A stretch of 37,426 nucleotides of DNA from the NCBI GenBank assembly GCA_044359955.1, contig JBIKLF010000021.1, positions 1 through 37,426 on the forward strand, given 5' to 3'. The position numbers and the translations under genes were made by a program. Positions within the stretch are counted from its first letter, which is position 1; each line of letters opens with the position of its first letter. The notes beneath the pieces were generated by a model that did no database searches, had not been told where the DNA came from, and worked only from the letters and a program-made list of their open reading frames with translations. Source of the stretch: JACTMZ01 sp044359955 (GTDB taxonomy: Bacteria > Verrucomicrobiota > Verrucomicrobiia > Chthoniobacterales > JACTMZ01). This document shows, in pieces, positions 15,296 through 22,426 of this stretch.

Positions 15296-15311
15296 GGACC
15301 GGGATTTTTTT
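15280..15311 (+). terminator. Possible intrinsic terminator of the atp operon
   Basis: CCGG (15280-15283) pairs with CCGG (15299-15302), enclosing CTC/GAG (15286-15288/15294-15296) across a small internal loop. Seven Ts follow at 15305-15311. The stem is short and interrupted, so support is moderate. Confidence 0.4.
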
Positions 15312-15640
15312 AACATAAGGTAACGAAGGGAACGAAGGGGGGAGGCCCCGGTGGATCGCGCACTCCGAGCGCGATTACTTGGCACACCACAGAGGGCACA
15401 GAGAACGCAGAGGGGTTTCCGGTGATTTTTTATCCCCGTGCTCTCCGTGTCTCCGTGAGAGTTCTCTGAGTTCGAGGCTCGGGATGCGGGGAGCCGAAAT
15501 TTCTCTCACCAAGGCACAGAGATCACGGAGAGGAAATGATCAGAGTTTTTTTAACAGAAGGTAACGAAGGGAACGAAGTTCAGAGGGGGGAGGATTCTTC
15601 TCCTTCGTTTGCTTCGTTACCTTTTGTTCAATGTTGGCTT
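15312..15640. repeat. Patch of phrase-like repeats B and C
   Basis: This gene-free stretch holds family B at 15312-15338 and 15553-15580 (AACAGAAGGTAACGAAGG) and inverted at 15601-15630. Family C appears in both orientations: 15387-15414 (CACAGAGGGCACAGAGAACG), 15437-15470 and 15510-15535. The last two family B copies face each other and could pair. No gene is visible, and frames through the region give the repetitive peptide S-L-R-Y-L-L-L-K-K. Confidence 0.7.
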
Positions 15641-15659
15641 GTGTAGGCTTATCCCCATC

Positions 15660-16349
15660 GTGAGGGCTGTCCTTTGTTTGACCTTCTGTCTCGCGGCTTC
15701 GCTGGGCGCCGCCTCGGAAGTGCAGCGCCATGGGATGAGTTTCGAGCACTGGGTGGCGGACACGTTTTTCGGCGGGCACCGTCCTTCGGGGGCGACGGAT
15801 AAGTGGGATATCCCGGCGGGGGCGAACCAGAATCATGGCCGCATTCCGGTGAATCCCAAGGCCACGCAATATGGCGAACCGGTGCTTCTTGGGGATGCGC
15901 TGCGGCAATATGATGTTGATGAGCCGTTCCTGCTGGTCGTGGGGTTTTGGCAGCAGGACGGACGGGACAAGAAGTTTGGGCAGTCGCTGGTGGCGCGGAT
16001 TTCGCCGGAGCAGTGGCGGAAATTGTGGGCTCCGGTGACGCGGGCGGATCTCGAGGCGATCGACAGGTTGGTCAAGGATACCTCGCGTCCGATCGACGAG
16101 GTGCGAAAAGAAGTATTGCGGCGCAAGAAGGAGCCGCCGTTTTCGGAGGCGGTCATTCAACTCAATCCGAAGATCGACCAATCGCAGCGGCGTCTGCAGT
16201 GCAGTATTTCTTACGTGCGGCTGTTCAAGAACCTGGCTCCTGACCGCGACCGCCAGGCGCAGTCTTCCGCGGAAATCTTCGGACGCCGCATTCCGCCCCT
16301 TCCGGCCTCCCCGCCGCGGGCGATGGGGCCGTCTGTCGGGGAAAGGTAG
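15660..16349 (+). CDS. Secreted protein of unknown function with a nuclease-like residue pattern
   Basis: A 229-residue protein that I do not recognise. A GTG at 15660 begins a signal peptide (R-A-V-L-C-L-T-F-C-L-A-A-S-L-G-A-A), so export is likely. The mature part contains G-M-S-F-E-H-W-V-A-D, then T-D-K-W-D-I-P near residues 46-52, I-P-V-N-P-K-A-T near 62-69 and L-G-D-A-L-R-Q-Y near 77-84. The spacing F-E ... D-x-W-D ... P-V-x-x-K recalls PD-(D/E)xK nucleases, but the expected E/D before x-K is Asn, so this is weak. The C-terminal third is basic and low in hydrophobics. The upstream TTG at 15609 lies in repeat B and is rejected. The stop TAG is part of a palindromic repeat. Confidence 0.6.
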   Translation: MRAVLCLTFCLAASLGAASEVQRHGMSFEHWVADTFFGGHRPSGATDKWDIPAGANQNHGRIPVNPKATQYGEPVLLGDALRQYDVDEPFLLVVGFWQQDGRDKKFGQSLVARISPEQWRKLWAPVTRADLEAIDRLVKDTSRPIDEVRKEVLRRKKEPPFSEAVIQLNPKIDQSQRRLQCSISYVRLFKNLAPDRDRQAQSSAEIFGRRIPPLPASPPRAMGPSVGER

Positions 16350-16411
16350 GGGCCCGCGGCCCGCGGGCCCGTTGGTTCCAGAGCGGACGAGCGGGCCGCT
16401 CGTCCCTACCT
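16344..16411. repeat. AGGTAGGG/CCCTACCT double-hairpin element, copy 1
   Basis: AGGTAGGG (16344-16351) and CCCTACCT (16404-16411) flank two inner hairpins: GGGCCCGCGG/CCGCGGGCCC and GGACGAGCGG/CCGCTCGTCC. It lies between two convergent genes. The TAG in each end of the element is the stop codon of the gene entering from that side. A second copy is at 27918-27986. Confidence 0.9.
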
Positions 16412-17011
16412 GGATGATTTCACGATGCCGCGCACGATGGCGTCGGCGAGGCGCTGACGGTAGGAGGCTGAGCGGGCTTTGCGCGCGTCGCTGGGATTCG
16501 AGAGGAAGCCGCATTCGACCAAGACGGCCGGACGGACATTGTTGCGCAAAACGTGAAAACGCGCGCGCTTTACCCCGCGATTGGGCGAGAAGCGGGCCAG
16601 CTCCCGCTGGATGTTGGCGGCCAGAGGATAGGACCGGGAGTTGTAGTAGAAAGTCTCGGTGCCGGAGGCGCTGGAGCGGCGGGCCCAATTGTAGTGGATG
16701 CTGACAAAAATCGCGCCACGTTGGCGGTTGGAAAGGGCCACGCGGCGCGGCAAGGTAACGAAGTAATCACTGCGGCGGGTCATGACCACGCGGTAACCGG
16801 CGCGCTTGAGTCCTTTCTCCACACGTTTGGTCGTGTCGAGGGCGTATGTTTTTTCGCTGGAATTATCCACCCCCTTGGCTCCCCGGTCGATGCCGCCGTG
16901 CCCGGCATCCAAGACCACGGTGCGGAAGCGTCCGACCCCGCTTGTGCTGGCGCAACCGGTCAGCAAGACCAAGGCAATGGTCAAGAGGGCCGCGCCAAAA
17001 AACACTCGCAT
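16406..17011 (-). CDS. N-acetylmuramoyl-L-alanine amidase (Amidase_3), lipoprotein
   Basis: A 201-residue zinc amidase that cuts the bond between muramic acid and the stem peptide. The catalytic features of the Amidase_3 family are present: D-A-G-H-G-G with the first Zn ligand near residue 37, Glu in S-S-E-K-T near 52, S-I-H-Y-N near 105, and V-E-C-G-F-L-S-N-P with the catalytic Glu near 170. The ATG at 17011 begins a signal ending in the lipobox L-L-T-G-C, so it should be membrane-anchored. The longer frame to 17086 only adds non-signal residues. Its TAG stop lies in the palindromic element at 16344-16411. It is divergent from hisF, with no other wall gene beside it. Confidence 0.9.
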   Translation of the reverse strand: MRVFFGAALLTIALVLLTGCASTSGVGRFRTVVLDAGHGGIDRGAKGVDNSSEKTYALDTTKRVEKGLKRAGYRVVMTRRSDYFVTLPRRVALSNRQRGAIFVSIHYNWARRSSASGTETFYYNSRSYPLAANIQRELARFSPNRGVKRARFHVLRNNVRPAVLVECGFLSNPSDARKARSASYRQRLADAIVRGIVKSSR

Positions 17012-17095
17012 CTGTGGAAAGTAAAAAACAAGAGCGTGGAGGCAAAGCAAATACGTCGGATTGCGTGCGGGGCATGCGGCAGGCAAACTTCAGCC

Positions 17096-17875
17096 ATGCT
17101 GACCAAGCGGATCATTCCTTGCCTCGATGTGACGGACGGACGCGTTGTGAAGGGGACGAAGTTTCTCGAACTGCGCGATGCCGGGGATCCGGTGGAATGC
17201 GCCAAGGCTTACGATGCGCAGGGGGCGGATGAGTTGGTCTTCTTGGATATCACGGCTTCATCCGACGCCCGTGCGACGATGGTGGATGTGGTCGAGCGGA
17301 CAGCTGCGGAGTGCTTCATGCCGTTGACGGTCGGGGGCGGGATCCGGTCGGTGGATGATATGAAGGTGATGCTGCGTGCGGGGGCGGACAAGGTGAGCAT
17401 CAACACATCGGCCATCCAGCGTCCGGAACTGGTGCGCGAGGGCGCCGAGCGCTTCGGCTCGCAGTGCATCGTGGTGGCGATCGATGCGCGGCGGCGTCCG
17501 GAGGGTGGATGGACGGTTTACACGCACGGGGGACGGAACCCGACGGACTTGGAAGCGGTGGCTTGGGCCCGCACCGTGGCGGATCTTGGCGCCGGGGAGA
17601 TTTTGCTCACGAGTATGGATGCGGATGGGACGAAGGAGGGTTACGACATGGAGTTGGTGCGGGCGGTGAGTGAGGCGGTCAATATTCCGGTCATTGCCAG
17701 CGGTGGGGCGGGGAAGTTGGAGCACATGGCCGATGTTTTGCAGAACGCAGGGGCAGACGCGGTGCTCGCCGCGAGCATTTTCCACTTCGGGGAATACACG
17801 GTGGGGGAGGTGAAGGCGTTTCTGGCGGAGCGCGGGGTGCCGGTGCGGATGACGGAACTGGCAGCCGCCCGCTGA
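17096..17875 (+). CDS. hisF: Imidazole glycerol phosphate synthase subunit HisF
   Basis: A 259-residue cyclase subunit of imidazole glycerol phosphate synthase in histidine biosynthesis, normally paired with HisH. The TIM-barrel start R-I-I-P-C-L-D-V-T-D-G-R-V-V-K-G carries the first catalytic Asp, the second is in V-V-A-I-D-A-R-R, and the phosphate-binding turns V-G-G-G-I-R-S and A-S-G-G-A-G-K are complete. The ATG at 17096 gives the standard N-terminus; a longer frame to 16553 overlaps the amidase and is rejected. No other his gene is in the window, so the pathway is dispersed. A repeat-rich spacer follows. Confidence 0.96.
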   Translation: MLTKRIIPCLDVTDGRVVKGTKFLELRDAGDPVECAKAYDAQGADELVFLDITASSDARATMVDVVERTAAECFMPLTVGGGIRSVDDMKVMLRAGADKVSINTSAIQRPELVREGAERFGSQCIVVAIDARRRPEGGWTVYTHGGRNPTDLEAVAWARTVADLGAGEILLTSMDADGTKEGYDMELVRAVSEAVNIPVIASGGAGKLEHMADVLQNAGADAVLAASIFHFGEYTVGEVKAFLAERGVPVRMTELAAAR

Positions 17876-18381
17876 GGGAGGCGGGCGCCAGCGGGTCAAT
17901 GGACTTGGCCGGGAGTCCCTGAACCCGCGCGTTGGCGGGTGTGGTTGGGGAGTAACCGGGGGCGGCAAAGCCCAGGGGGAACGGGCGTCTCGCTGGCGTC
18001 TCGCCCGTGTGGTCGGGTCGTGACGGGCGAGACGCCCGAGCCCCGTGGTCCTGCGCCAGATTGTTCACGAAAAAGTGGGTCGCCCTGAAAACACGTTCCC
18101 TTCTGCCAGAGACTGGAAAACACCACGGCTTCTGCATCGTTACGGCTTATACCAATCCCCCGAGGCTTATGGACTTCAGCGATATTTGACTCGCGTAGGG
18201 CGCGATCACCGTCGGCGACTGGGCTGCTGCCTGAGCGTGCGGATGGCTGGCCTCCTGCTCGCAGAGCCATACGGCTCGGAGAGGCCAGCTGTCCCCTACC
18301 GGTGGATGGGAAAAGTTGAAGAGCAAAGTGACGTTGGTCTCACCTCCAAATCCGCCGCAGGCAGCCTCATCGCCGGAAAAA
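17876..18381. other. Palindrome-rich spacer after hisF
   Basis: About 500 bases without a supportable gene. At 17891-17928 GCGGGT/ACCCGC encloses GGACT/AGTCC. At 17997-18009 and 18024-18036 GCGTCTCGCCCGT pairs perfectly with ACGGGCGAGACGC. The segment 18016-18047 (CGTGACGGGCGAGACGCCCG) is related to the sequence forming the 3' end of the RND pump gene at 25697-25748. From 18050 to 18381 I see nothing recognisable; the open frames there have no protein-like features. Confidence 0.6.
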
Positions 18382-18801
18382 TCACAAAACCTTTTTCCGC
18401 AGCTGCTTCATCTCGCCACGTCGCCGCTTCGATTCAACCAAGCGGCGTTTGGTCGTCCTCGAGCGGCTCGCCCTCTGCCGGCGATTTTTGGAAACCTGCG
18501 CCAGCCGCAACTGACGCGCGGCAACCGCGGCCGCTTCGAGCTTGGCCGCCAACAAACGGATCGCCTCGGCACGGTTGCGGGCCTGGGATCGCGAAGTGCT
18601 CACCCGCACGGAGAGACCCGTCGGCAAATGGCGGAGGGTGACGGCCGTGGAGACCTTGTTGACGTGCTGGCCACCCGGCCCGCTCGACCGGCAAAAGACC
18701 TCCTCCACTTCATTCGACCGCCAGGGATGCATACCGCGACCTTCCCGCCAGATTGGCTTGAGGACAAGTCCGGGAGTCGCATGCCAACGGGCTGGAACCA
18801 T
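18382..18801 (-). CDS. Peptide chain release factor-like protein (GGQ domain, ArfB type)
   Basis: A 139-residue protein with a catalytic GGQ domain but no codon-recognition domain, like ArfB/YaeJ and other ribosome-rescue hydrolases. The motif S-S-G-P-G-G-Q-H-V-N-K-V lies near residue 39, followed by V-T-L-R-H-L-P-T-G-L and S-R-S-Q-A-R-N-R. The basic tail (R-R-L-V-E-S-K-R-R-R-G-E-M-K then K-K-V) is the kind that enters the mRNA channel in ArfB. It likely frees peptides from stalled ribosomes. The start may be the ATG at 18801, preceded by AGGG, or the one at 18732, preceded by GGAAGG. It is divergent from the methyltransferase fusion gene. Confidence 0.85.
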   Translation of the reverse strand: MVPARWHATPGLVLKPIWREGRGMHPWRSNEVEEVFCRSSGPGGQHVNKVSTAVTLRHLPTGLSVRVSTSRSQARNRAEAIRLLAAKLEAAAVAARQLRLAQVSKNRRQRASRSRTTKRRLVESKRRRGEMKQLRKKVL

Positions 18802-18933
18802 GGCCCTCGTTCTCAGCGGCCACCACCGAAGTCGCCATCCGCCTTACCCCATGCCCCTGCTCCCCGCCCTGCCCGGCGCGGACTGGGCGAATCCAACGAG
18901 ATCGTCATCGTCAAATGATCGCTGTCTCTTCGT

Positions 18934-18979
18934 CTTTTCACCTTCCCACTTTCAAACTTTCGGACCTTTAACTTCTTTG
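18934..18979. repeat. Phrase-like dispersed repeat E
   Basis: The plus strand reads CTTTTCACCTTCCCACTTTC then AAACTTTCGGACCTTTAACTTC; the complement is a GAAAGTTTGAAAGTGGGAAG-type phrase. It sits in the 300-base spacer between the release-factor-like gene and the methyltransferase gene. A shorter relative lies near 3631-3645. No gene was seen in the spacer. Confidence 0.45.
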
Positions 18980-19101
18980 CCTTTTTGGTCGCCGCGGCGA
19001 CCTGTCTCGGCTTCGCCCCGGCTGTCTCTTTGCTCCCCCCCCTCAGCGCGTCGCCCGGAAAACCAATGCCTTATCCGCCCCGGCAGGGCATACTTCACCT
19101 C

Positions 19102-20718
19102 ATGAAATCGGATCAGGATCTCTACAAACGGCTGCGCGATCTGCCGAAGGGGCAACTCTGGAATTCGGAGGTGCCGCGGTTCGATGCCGCCTCCCCGCGC
19201 GAGCGAATGCAGGGGGTGGCCCTGATCCGCGCGCTGGGCTCAATTTTCTCCCGTTTTGGGACGGAGGAGGAAAAGGCGGCGGTGCGCGGGTGGCTCATGG
19301 CGCTGCTCAAGGATCCGCAGGAAAAGATCCGGCGCTACGCCATGGCGGCGCTGCCCAAGATCGGCGGGGATGAAGGCGCAGAGGCGCAGATGTTGAGTCT
19401 GCTCCAGGAGAACGGCGGCGAGAGAGAGAAACGCCATCTGGGCCTTGCGCTGGAGAAGATCGGGGGGAGCGCGACCCTCTCGTTCATGGCGCAAGGGGAA
19501 TCGCTCCCGGAACTGACGCAGCAAAAAGTGCAAGCGGCCATCGCCCGGCGCGAAAACCCCGGCACGGTGGAACTCGAGGCACTGCTCCCCGGCAAATCCG
19601 GCATGCAGATCAACCTCCGCTGCCGACGCGGCTTGGAGAAGATCCTCAGGGAGGAAGCCGAGGAGCAACTCGATCCAAGCATTTTCCGTCTCGGATCGGT
19701 CCGTCCGGGATGTGTCACGCTGACTCCGCTCAGGCCGTTCTCCTTATCAATGCTCTATGAGTTGCGCTGCTTTGCCACCGTGGGCATCCGCATCGGTCTG
19801 ATCGAGAACAGCTCTGGTTCTGCATGGGAGGATGACCTCGCCGACTGCATCGCCTCCCCGACCGCCCGGAGGATCATGCGCGCCGCGACCGATGGAGTGC
19901 CCCGTTACCGCGTGGATTTCCCGGCACGCGGTCATCAGCGGGGCGCCATCCGCCACGTGGTGCAGCAAGCCCACGCCCTCGCGCCCGAACTCCTCAACGA
20001 TGCGCGGCAAGCTCCGTGGTCCGTGGATGTTATACCGGTCGGGAGCGGACCGAGGAAACAGCGGGACGCCATCGTCGAACTGCGCCCCCGCCTCTACCCC
20101 GATCCGCGCCTTGGGTATCGTCAGGATGACATCGCCGCGGCCTCGCACCCGCCATTAGCCGCCTGCCTGGCGCGGCTGGCGGCGCAAGCCAGCCATCACA
20201 CCGAGGAACCCCGGCAGGTGGTGTGGGATCCTTTTTGCGGATCGGGACTGGAACTGATCGAGCGCTCCATGCTCGGCGGTGTCCTCGCCGTGCATGGCAC
20301 AGATCTCGATCCGGCGGCAATCGCGATCGCCCGCGCCAACTTCGAAGCGGCCGACCTGGAGAATGTTTCCGGGACGTTCACTCCCTGCGATTTCCGGGAT
20401 GCGGAACAAGTGGCCGGCATCGCCCCGGGAAGCATCACGCTGGTCATCACCAATCCTCCCCTCGGACGACGCATCCGGGTGAAAGACATGCGCGGACTCA
20501 TGGCCGACCTCCTCCTCGCCGCCAGCAAAGCGCTGGAGCCGGGGGGCCTGCTCATTTTCACCAACCCGCTGCGCGACGGGCCAACTTCGCCCTCACTCAA
20601 GTTGGAATACCGCCAGGTGGTCGATCTGGGCGGATTCGACTGCCAGCTCGAGATATACAGCAAGCGTGTCGCGCGAAGGGACGGAAAGATTAGCCCGGAT
20701 ACTTCATGCCGGGCATGA
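19102..20718 (+). CDS. HEAT-repeat / THUMP / RlmKL-Trm14-type RNA methyltransferase fusion
   Basis: A 538-residue protein with at least three parts. Residues about 1-165 are helical pairs of HEAT type (for example D-P-Q-E-K-I-R-R-Y-A-M-A-A-L-P-K-I-G-G). Residues about 170-230 resemble the ferredoxin-like start of RlmL (R-C-R-R-G-L-E-K-I-L-R-E-E), followed by a THUMP-like region to about 340 (R-Y-R-V-D-F-P-A-R-G-H-Q-R-G). The C-terminal SAM methyltransferase has motif I D-P-F-C-G-S-G (about 375) and the amino-methylation motif N-P-P-L-G-R-R (about 450), as in the m2G enzymes RlmL and Trm14. It should methylate a guanine in rRNA or tRNA; the target is unknown. The ATG at 19102 is preferred, with 19066 possible. 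Its last codons overlap a small minus-strand frame. Confidence 0.8.
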   Translation: MKSDQDLYKRLRDLPKGQLWNSEVPRFDAASPRERMQGVALIRALGSIFSRFGTEEEKAAVRGWLMALLKDPQEKIRRYAMAALPKIGGDEGAEAQMLSLLQENGGEREKRHLGLALEKIGGSATLSFMAQGESLPELTQQKVQAAIARRENPGTVELEALLPGKSGMQINLRCRRGLEKILREEAEEQLDPSIFRLGSVRPGCVTLTPLRPFSLSMLYELRCFATVGIRIGLIENSSGSAWEDDLADCIASPTARRIMRAATDGVPRYRVDFPARGHQRGAIRHVVQQAHALAPELLNDARQAPWSVDVIPVGSGPRKQRDAIVELRPRLYPDPRLGYRQDDIAAASHPPLAACLARLAAQASHHTEEPRQVVWDPFCGSGLELIERSMLGGVLAVHGTDLDPAAIAIARANFEAADLENVSGTFTPCDFRDAEQVAGIAPGSITLVITNPPLGRRIRVKDMRGLMADLLLAASKALEPGGLLIFTNPLRDGPTSPSLKLEYRQVVDLGGFDCQLEIYSKRVARRDGKISPDTSCRA

Positions 20719-20848
20719 AATATCCGCCCAAGGGGCCGATATGCTCTGCGCTGGACAGCTTCTTGCATTGGTCGAGGAGATGAATTTTCCCTCGGCCTCT
20801 GCTCTCTGGCTCCTGCCAATCCCGCGCCGTCGAGCGGAAACGGACCAT
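20690..20848 (-). CDS. Unrecognised 52-residue open frame
   Basis: ATG at 20848 to TAA at 20690-20692 on the minus strand, convergent with and overlapping the 3' end of the methyltransferase gene by 29 bases. The peptide (starting M-V-R-F-R-S-T-A-R-D-W-Q-E-P and ending G-G-Y-F-M-P-G-M-K-Y-P-G) has a protein-like composition with high G+C at third positions. I do not recognise it. It overlaps, in another frame, the repeat-free tail of the pseudogene at 20704-21039, and only one of the two can be meaningful. Confidence 0.25.
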   Translation of the reverse strand: MVRFRSTARDWQEPESRGRGKIHLLDQCKKLSSAEHIGPLGGYFMPGMKYPG

Positions 20849-21039
20849 CTTTTGGTTTCCATACCCTCAACTTCCGTTTCAGGTAAAGTCAGGCAGAGTT
20901 GCCAGAGGCGGACGACCTTCCATCCTTGGCGGCGGAGCTGGCGGGTGATGGTCCATTCGCCTTTGGGGAGTTTGTTCCGCAGGGTGCTCGCCATGATGGT
21001 GCCGGCTGTGCCTGCGCCGAGGATGAGGAGGGTTTTCAT
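20704..21039 (-). pseudogene. Truncated sulfide:quinone-oxidoreductase-like gene joined to a Vsr-like tail
   Basis: The first 32 residues (21039-20944) are the start of an FAD/NAD-binding oxidoreductase of the sulfide:quinone oxidoreductase type: M-K-T-L-L-I-L-G-A-G-T-A-G-T with the Rossmann G-x-G-x-x-G, ending K-G-E-W-T-I-T. Normally this continues into V-V-D and some 350 more residues. Instead the frame continues R-Q-L-R-R-Q-G-W-K-V-V-R-L-W, which resembles the C-terminal strand of Vsr mismatch endonucleases or DUF559 proteins (L-x-x-x-G-W-x-V-x-x-W). The rest is not recognisable. The start overlaps the ArsR stop as ATGA, so this was the second gene of an arsR operon before deletion. The Vsr match is short and tentative. 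Confidence 0.6.
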
Positions 21040-21341
21040 GATTTGCCGTTGCTTTGTTGGGCGGTTCCGCAGGCGAGATCGCAGAGGCCGAAAATGAGCG
21101 GTTCGCTGATAGCGTAATACACCGAGGTGCCTTCGCGATGGGGACTTACCAGACCGGCCTCGCGGAGAACGCGGAGGTGTTTCGAGGTGTTGGCCTGCTT
21201 GAGGCGGCAGTTGCGGTGGATCTCGCCGACGCGGAGCGGCCCGTGGCGCAGGCTTTGCAGGATGCGCAAGCGGACCGGATCTGCGAGCTTGGCAAAAAGA
21301 TTGGCCATGCGGGTCAACTGGCGTTGGTCGACTTTGCTCAT
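21036..21341 (-). CDS. ArsR/SmtB family transcriptional repressor, possibly sulfur-responsive
   Basis: A 101-residue winged-helix repressor. The DNA-recognition region L-K-Q-A-N-T-S-K-H-L-R-V-L-R-E-A-G-L-V and the wing G-T-S-V-Y-Y-A-I are clear. Cys residues lie in the recognition-helix region (H-R-N-C-R-L) and in the last helix (L-C-D-L-A-C-G). This arrangement is common in ArsR-type regulators found beside sulfide:quinone oxidoreductase and rhodanese genes, where cysteines sense persulfides or metals. It has a good Shine-Dalgarno site (GGAG at 21350-21353, eight bases before the ATG). It is divergent from the RND adaptor gene with a palindrome between them, and is followed by a truncated oxidoreductase gene. 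The inducer is inferred from context only. Confidence 0.85.
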   Translation of the reverse strand: MSKVDQRQLTRMANLFAKLADPVRLRILQSLRHGPLRVGEIHRNCRLKQANTSKHLRVLREAGLVSPHREGTSVYYAISEPLIFGLCDLACGTAQQSNGKS

Positions 21342-21355
21342 AAGAACTTCTCCCT

Positions 21356-21377
21356 TTACTTTATTACCATTAAGTAA
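21356..21377. promoter_or_regulatory. Candidate ArsR operator in the divergent promoter
   Basis: TTACTT (21356-21361) and AAGTAA (21372-21377) form an A/T-rich inverted repeat with a 10-base spacer, the typical size of an ArsR-family site. It lies midway between the arsR start (21341) and the adaptor start (21395). A TAATAT box at 21375-21380 overlaps it and could be the -10 element for the efflux genes. Confidence 0.5.
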
Positions 21378-21394
21378 TATATCAAGAAGAAATC

Positions 21395-22426
21395 ATGATG
21401 AATGCGAAATTTTTCCGACTCACGTTGGTTGCCGTGGTGATTCTGGCCGGATGCGGCAAACACGAGGAGGACGGCGCGGGGCCGGCAGCTTCGAGCCCGG
21501 CGGTTCCGGTGGCGGTCGCGCCGGTGTCGGTGCAACCGCTGTGGGACGAGGAGGAGGTGGTGGGAAATGTCGAGGCGGCCCAGCGGGCGGTGTTGTCGGC
21601 CAAGGTGACGGGGGTGATCGACGCGGTGAAAGTCGCCCCTGGCGCAAGGGTGCAACGCGGGACAGCGCTGGCCACGATTGACGCGCGGGAAATCAAGGCG
21701 CGGCTCGATTCGGCGATGGCGGCCCAAGACCAGGCGCAGAAAGATTTTGCGCGGATCGAGCGCCTGCTGCAGAGCGGGTCTTCCACGCGTCAGGAATTTG
21801 ATGCGGCGACCACGCGCCTGCGCACGGCCGACGCCTCGCTGGTCGAAGCGCGCACCATGTTGCAATACACCGGGATCACGGCGCCCTTTGACGGGGTGGT
21901 GACGCGGAAGTTGGTTGAAGTCGGTGACCTGGCCACCCCCGGCAAGCCCTTGCTCGAAATGGAGAATTCCTCACTGCTGCGCTTTGAGTGCGAGATTCCC
22001 GAGGCCTTGCTTGACCGCGTGAACATGGGCTCCGAGTTGCCGGTGCGCGTTGATGCGGCAGGAGCCGAACTGAACGGAAAGATCTCGGAAATTGCCCCGT
22101 CGGCTTCGGCCGGCAGCCGCACATTTTTGGTCAAACTCGACCTGCCGGCCGCCGAGAAGTTGCGCGCGGGCCAATTCGGGCGGGTTCGCGTCCCGGTGCG
22201 GGAGCGTCCGGCTCTGCTTGTGGCCGAAAGCGCGGTGGTGCGGCGCGGTCAGATTGAAAGCGTCTTTGTCGTCGAAGAGGGCAAAGCGCGGCTGCGGTTG
22301 GTCAAATCCGGCCGTCAGATGAACGGGAAGGTCGAAATTTTGAGCGGTTTGTCCGGTGGTGAGTCCGTGGTGGTGCGCGATGCGCATCTTTTGACCGACG
22401 GGGTTCCCGTGGAGGCCGCGCCATGA
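21395..22426 (+). CDS. RND efflux periplasmic adaptor lipoprotein
   Basis: A 343-residue membrane-fusion (adaptor) protein that links an inner-membrane RND pump to an outer-membrane channel. The N-terminal signal ends in the lipobox I-L-A-G-C, so it is anchored to the inner membrane. A lipoyl-type half (G-V-I-D-A-V-K-V-A-P-G-A-R-V-Q-R-G) and a short alpha-hairpin (about 110-150, Ala/Gln/Arg-rich) are followed by the second lipoyl half (I-T-A-P-F-D-G-V-V-T-R-K) and the beta-barrel. Either ATG of the tandem at 21395/21398 may be used. It overlaps the pump gene by four bases (ATGA). No outer-membrane channel gene is present, so the pair must borrow one. Confidence 0.92.
   Translation: MMNAKFFRLTLVAVVILAGCGKHEEDGAGPAASSPAVPVAVAPVSVQPLWDEEEVVGNVEAAQRAVLSAKVTGVIDAVKVAPGARVQRGTALATIDAREIKARLDSAMAAQDQAQKDFARIERLLQSGSSTRQEFDAATTRLRTADASLVEARTMLQYTGITAPFDGVVTRKLVEVGDLATPGKPLLEMENSSLLRFECEIPEALLDRVNMGSELPVRVDAAGAELNGKISEIAPSASAGSRTFLVKLDLPAAEKLRAGQFGRVRVPVRERPALLVAESAVVRRGQIESVFVVEEGKARLRLVKSGRQMNGKVEILSGLSGGESVVVRDAHLLTDGVPVEAAP

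Noticed and set aside
18045..18641. A plus-strand frame in the spacer after hisF
   Set aside because: It starts in palindromic repeat DNA and then runs antisense to the release-factor-like gene; no protein-like features.
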